DNA of 64,000 nt, from positions 1 through 64,000 of the forward strand of contig NZ_AUUU01000028.1 of the NCBI RefSeq assembly GCF_002760435.1. Reading direction: 5' to 3'. A program made the translations under genes and the position numbers. This stretch comes from Clostridium sp. LS. GTDB taxonomy: Bacteria; Bacillota; Clostridia; Clostridiales; Clostridiaceae. Below, piece by piece: positions 63,488-64,000 of this stretch. Below the pieces are notes generated by a model. The model did no database searches and was not told where the DNA came from. It saw only the letters and a list, made by a program, of their open reading frames with translations. The number at the start of each line of letters is the position of its first letter. Within the stretch, counting starts at the first letter, position 1.

Positions 63488-64000
63488 TTATTCTTTTACT
63501 GCACCTGAAACTAAACCTTTAGATATAAACTTTTGAATAGCTACAAAAAGTATTGCGAGCGGAACAGAAACCATTATTGAACAAGCTGAATACATAGGCC
63601 AATCTGTTAGTTTTCCTGCTGTAAATGACCTTAATCCTATTACCAGTGTTTTAAGATCTTTATCCTTTAGTAATGACGCTGAAAATACAAATTCTCCGTA
63701 TACTGCAATGAACGAAAAGAAAAAGATTACTACTGCCATAGATTTAGTTAATGGTAGTATTATTTTGGTAAATACTTTCCACATACTAGCACCATCAACT
63801 CTAGCTGCTTCGTCTAATTCTTTAGGAAGACCATCAATGTATCCTTTCATTAGCCAAATATTATACGCACTTCCAGCAGAAAGTATTAATGATAAAAATA
63901 TTAAATTATCCATTCCAAAAGAAACTTTATATGCAACTGCTAATATTGCAGGTACACTCATTACTGTTGGAAACATTTGAAGTATTAATAGCAACATCAA
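63488..64000 (-). CDS. Sugar ABC transporter permease, MalG type (partial, 5' end beyond the window)
   Basis: The last 170 residues of a MalG/carbohydrate-type permease. Three or four hydrophobic helices remain, with the EAA loop LPKELDEAARVDGASMWKVF and a tail SKGLVSGAVKE that is typical of MalG proteins. It should pair with a MalF-type permease and a substrate-binding protein encoded further right. Gene order points to maltose or maltodextrin uptake. Confidence 0.88.
   Translation of the reverse strand: MMLLLILQMFPTVMSVPAILAVAYKVSFGMDNLIFLSLILSAGSAYNIWLMKGYIDGLPKELDEAARVDGASMWKVFTKIILPLTKSMAVVIFFFSFIAVYGEFVFSASLLKDKDLKTLVIGLRSFTAGKLTDWPMYSACSIMVSVPLAILFVAIQKFISKGLVSGAVKE

Noticed and set aside
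1..64000. CRISPR arrays, insertion sequences, prophage genes, integrase and att sites
   Set aside because: No regularly spaced direct repeats, transposase, recombinase or phage structural genes were found on either strand.

Overview
The window looks like a chromosomal segment of a spore-forming, strictly fermentative low-GC Firmicute, most likely Clostridium sensu stricto (C. beijerinckii-like). Supporting signs are the very AT-rich intergenic DNA, AGGAGG-type ribosome binding sites, CotF-like spore coat genes, bofA next to recR, a long Bacillus/Clostridium-type SRP RNA and a full-length pyruvate carboxylase. The genus is an inference. About 85% of the genes lie on the minus strand. No CRISPR array, transposase, integrase or prophage gene was seen.

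Layout. 1-400: a consensus sigma-A promoter of rRNA type fires leftward out of the window. 400-5700: double-GNAT acetyltransferase, tcdA, mtnN, ferredoxin-nitroreductase, and a two-helix potassium-type channel with a beta-helix-like N-terminus. 5860-9340: a DUF2935 protein, then a coat operon in which two CotF-like gene pairs flank a zinc alcohol dehydrogenase. 9600-12550: a cell-surface glycan operon (glf, GT2, PAP2). 12760-16640: a VOC protein that seems to lack its 5' end, a choline-binding-type surface protein, DUF1015 and serA. 17180-20130: a frameshifted PfkB kinase and a nucleotidyltransferase, divergent from an ArsR regulator, with matching palindromes in front of both. 20220-26180: opp operon (B-C-D-F-A) behind a long structured leader.

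26300-38600 is the most coherent block: a putative polyamine catabolic island. PotABCD would import putrescine/spermidine, putrescine aminotransferase and an aldehyde dehydrogenase would yield 4-aminobutyrate, and a 4-hydroxybutyrate-dehydrogenase-like enzyme would reduce the resulting succinate semialdehyde. It also carries an amidohydrolase of the D-aminoacylase type, an atypical PII protein and two paralogous LuxR-type regulators. Four of its genes have terminator-like hairpins just upstream of their start codons. A 58-residue cysteine-rich protein gene lies beside it.

39000-43600: M13 peptidase, CHAP-domain wall protein, bofA and a DUF2508 gene. 43800-49500: the conserved recR-ybaB-dnaX cluster and the SRP RNA gene, with thyA-folA-FAH (plus strand) between dnaX and the SRP RNA. 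49900-57000: ferritin-like protein, crcB, DUF1461 protein, CheX and a response regulator-CheX fusion, AI-2E-type transporter, a membrane protein and a chemoreceptor. 57300-64000: pyruvate carboxylase, MscL with a zinc ribbon tail, a GH13 maltodextrin-type enzyme, and the edge-truncated gene of a sugar ABC permease.
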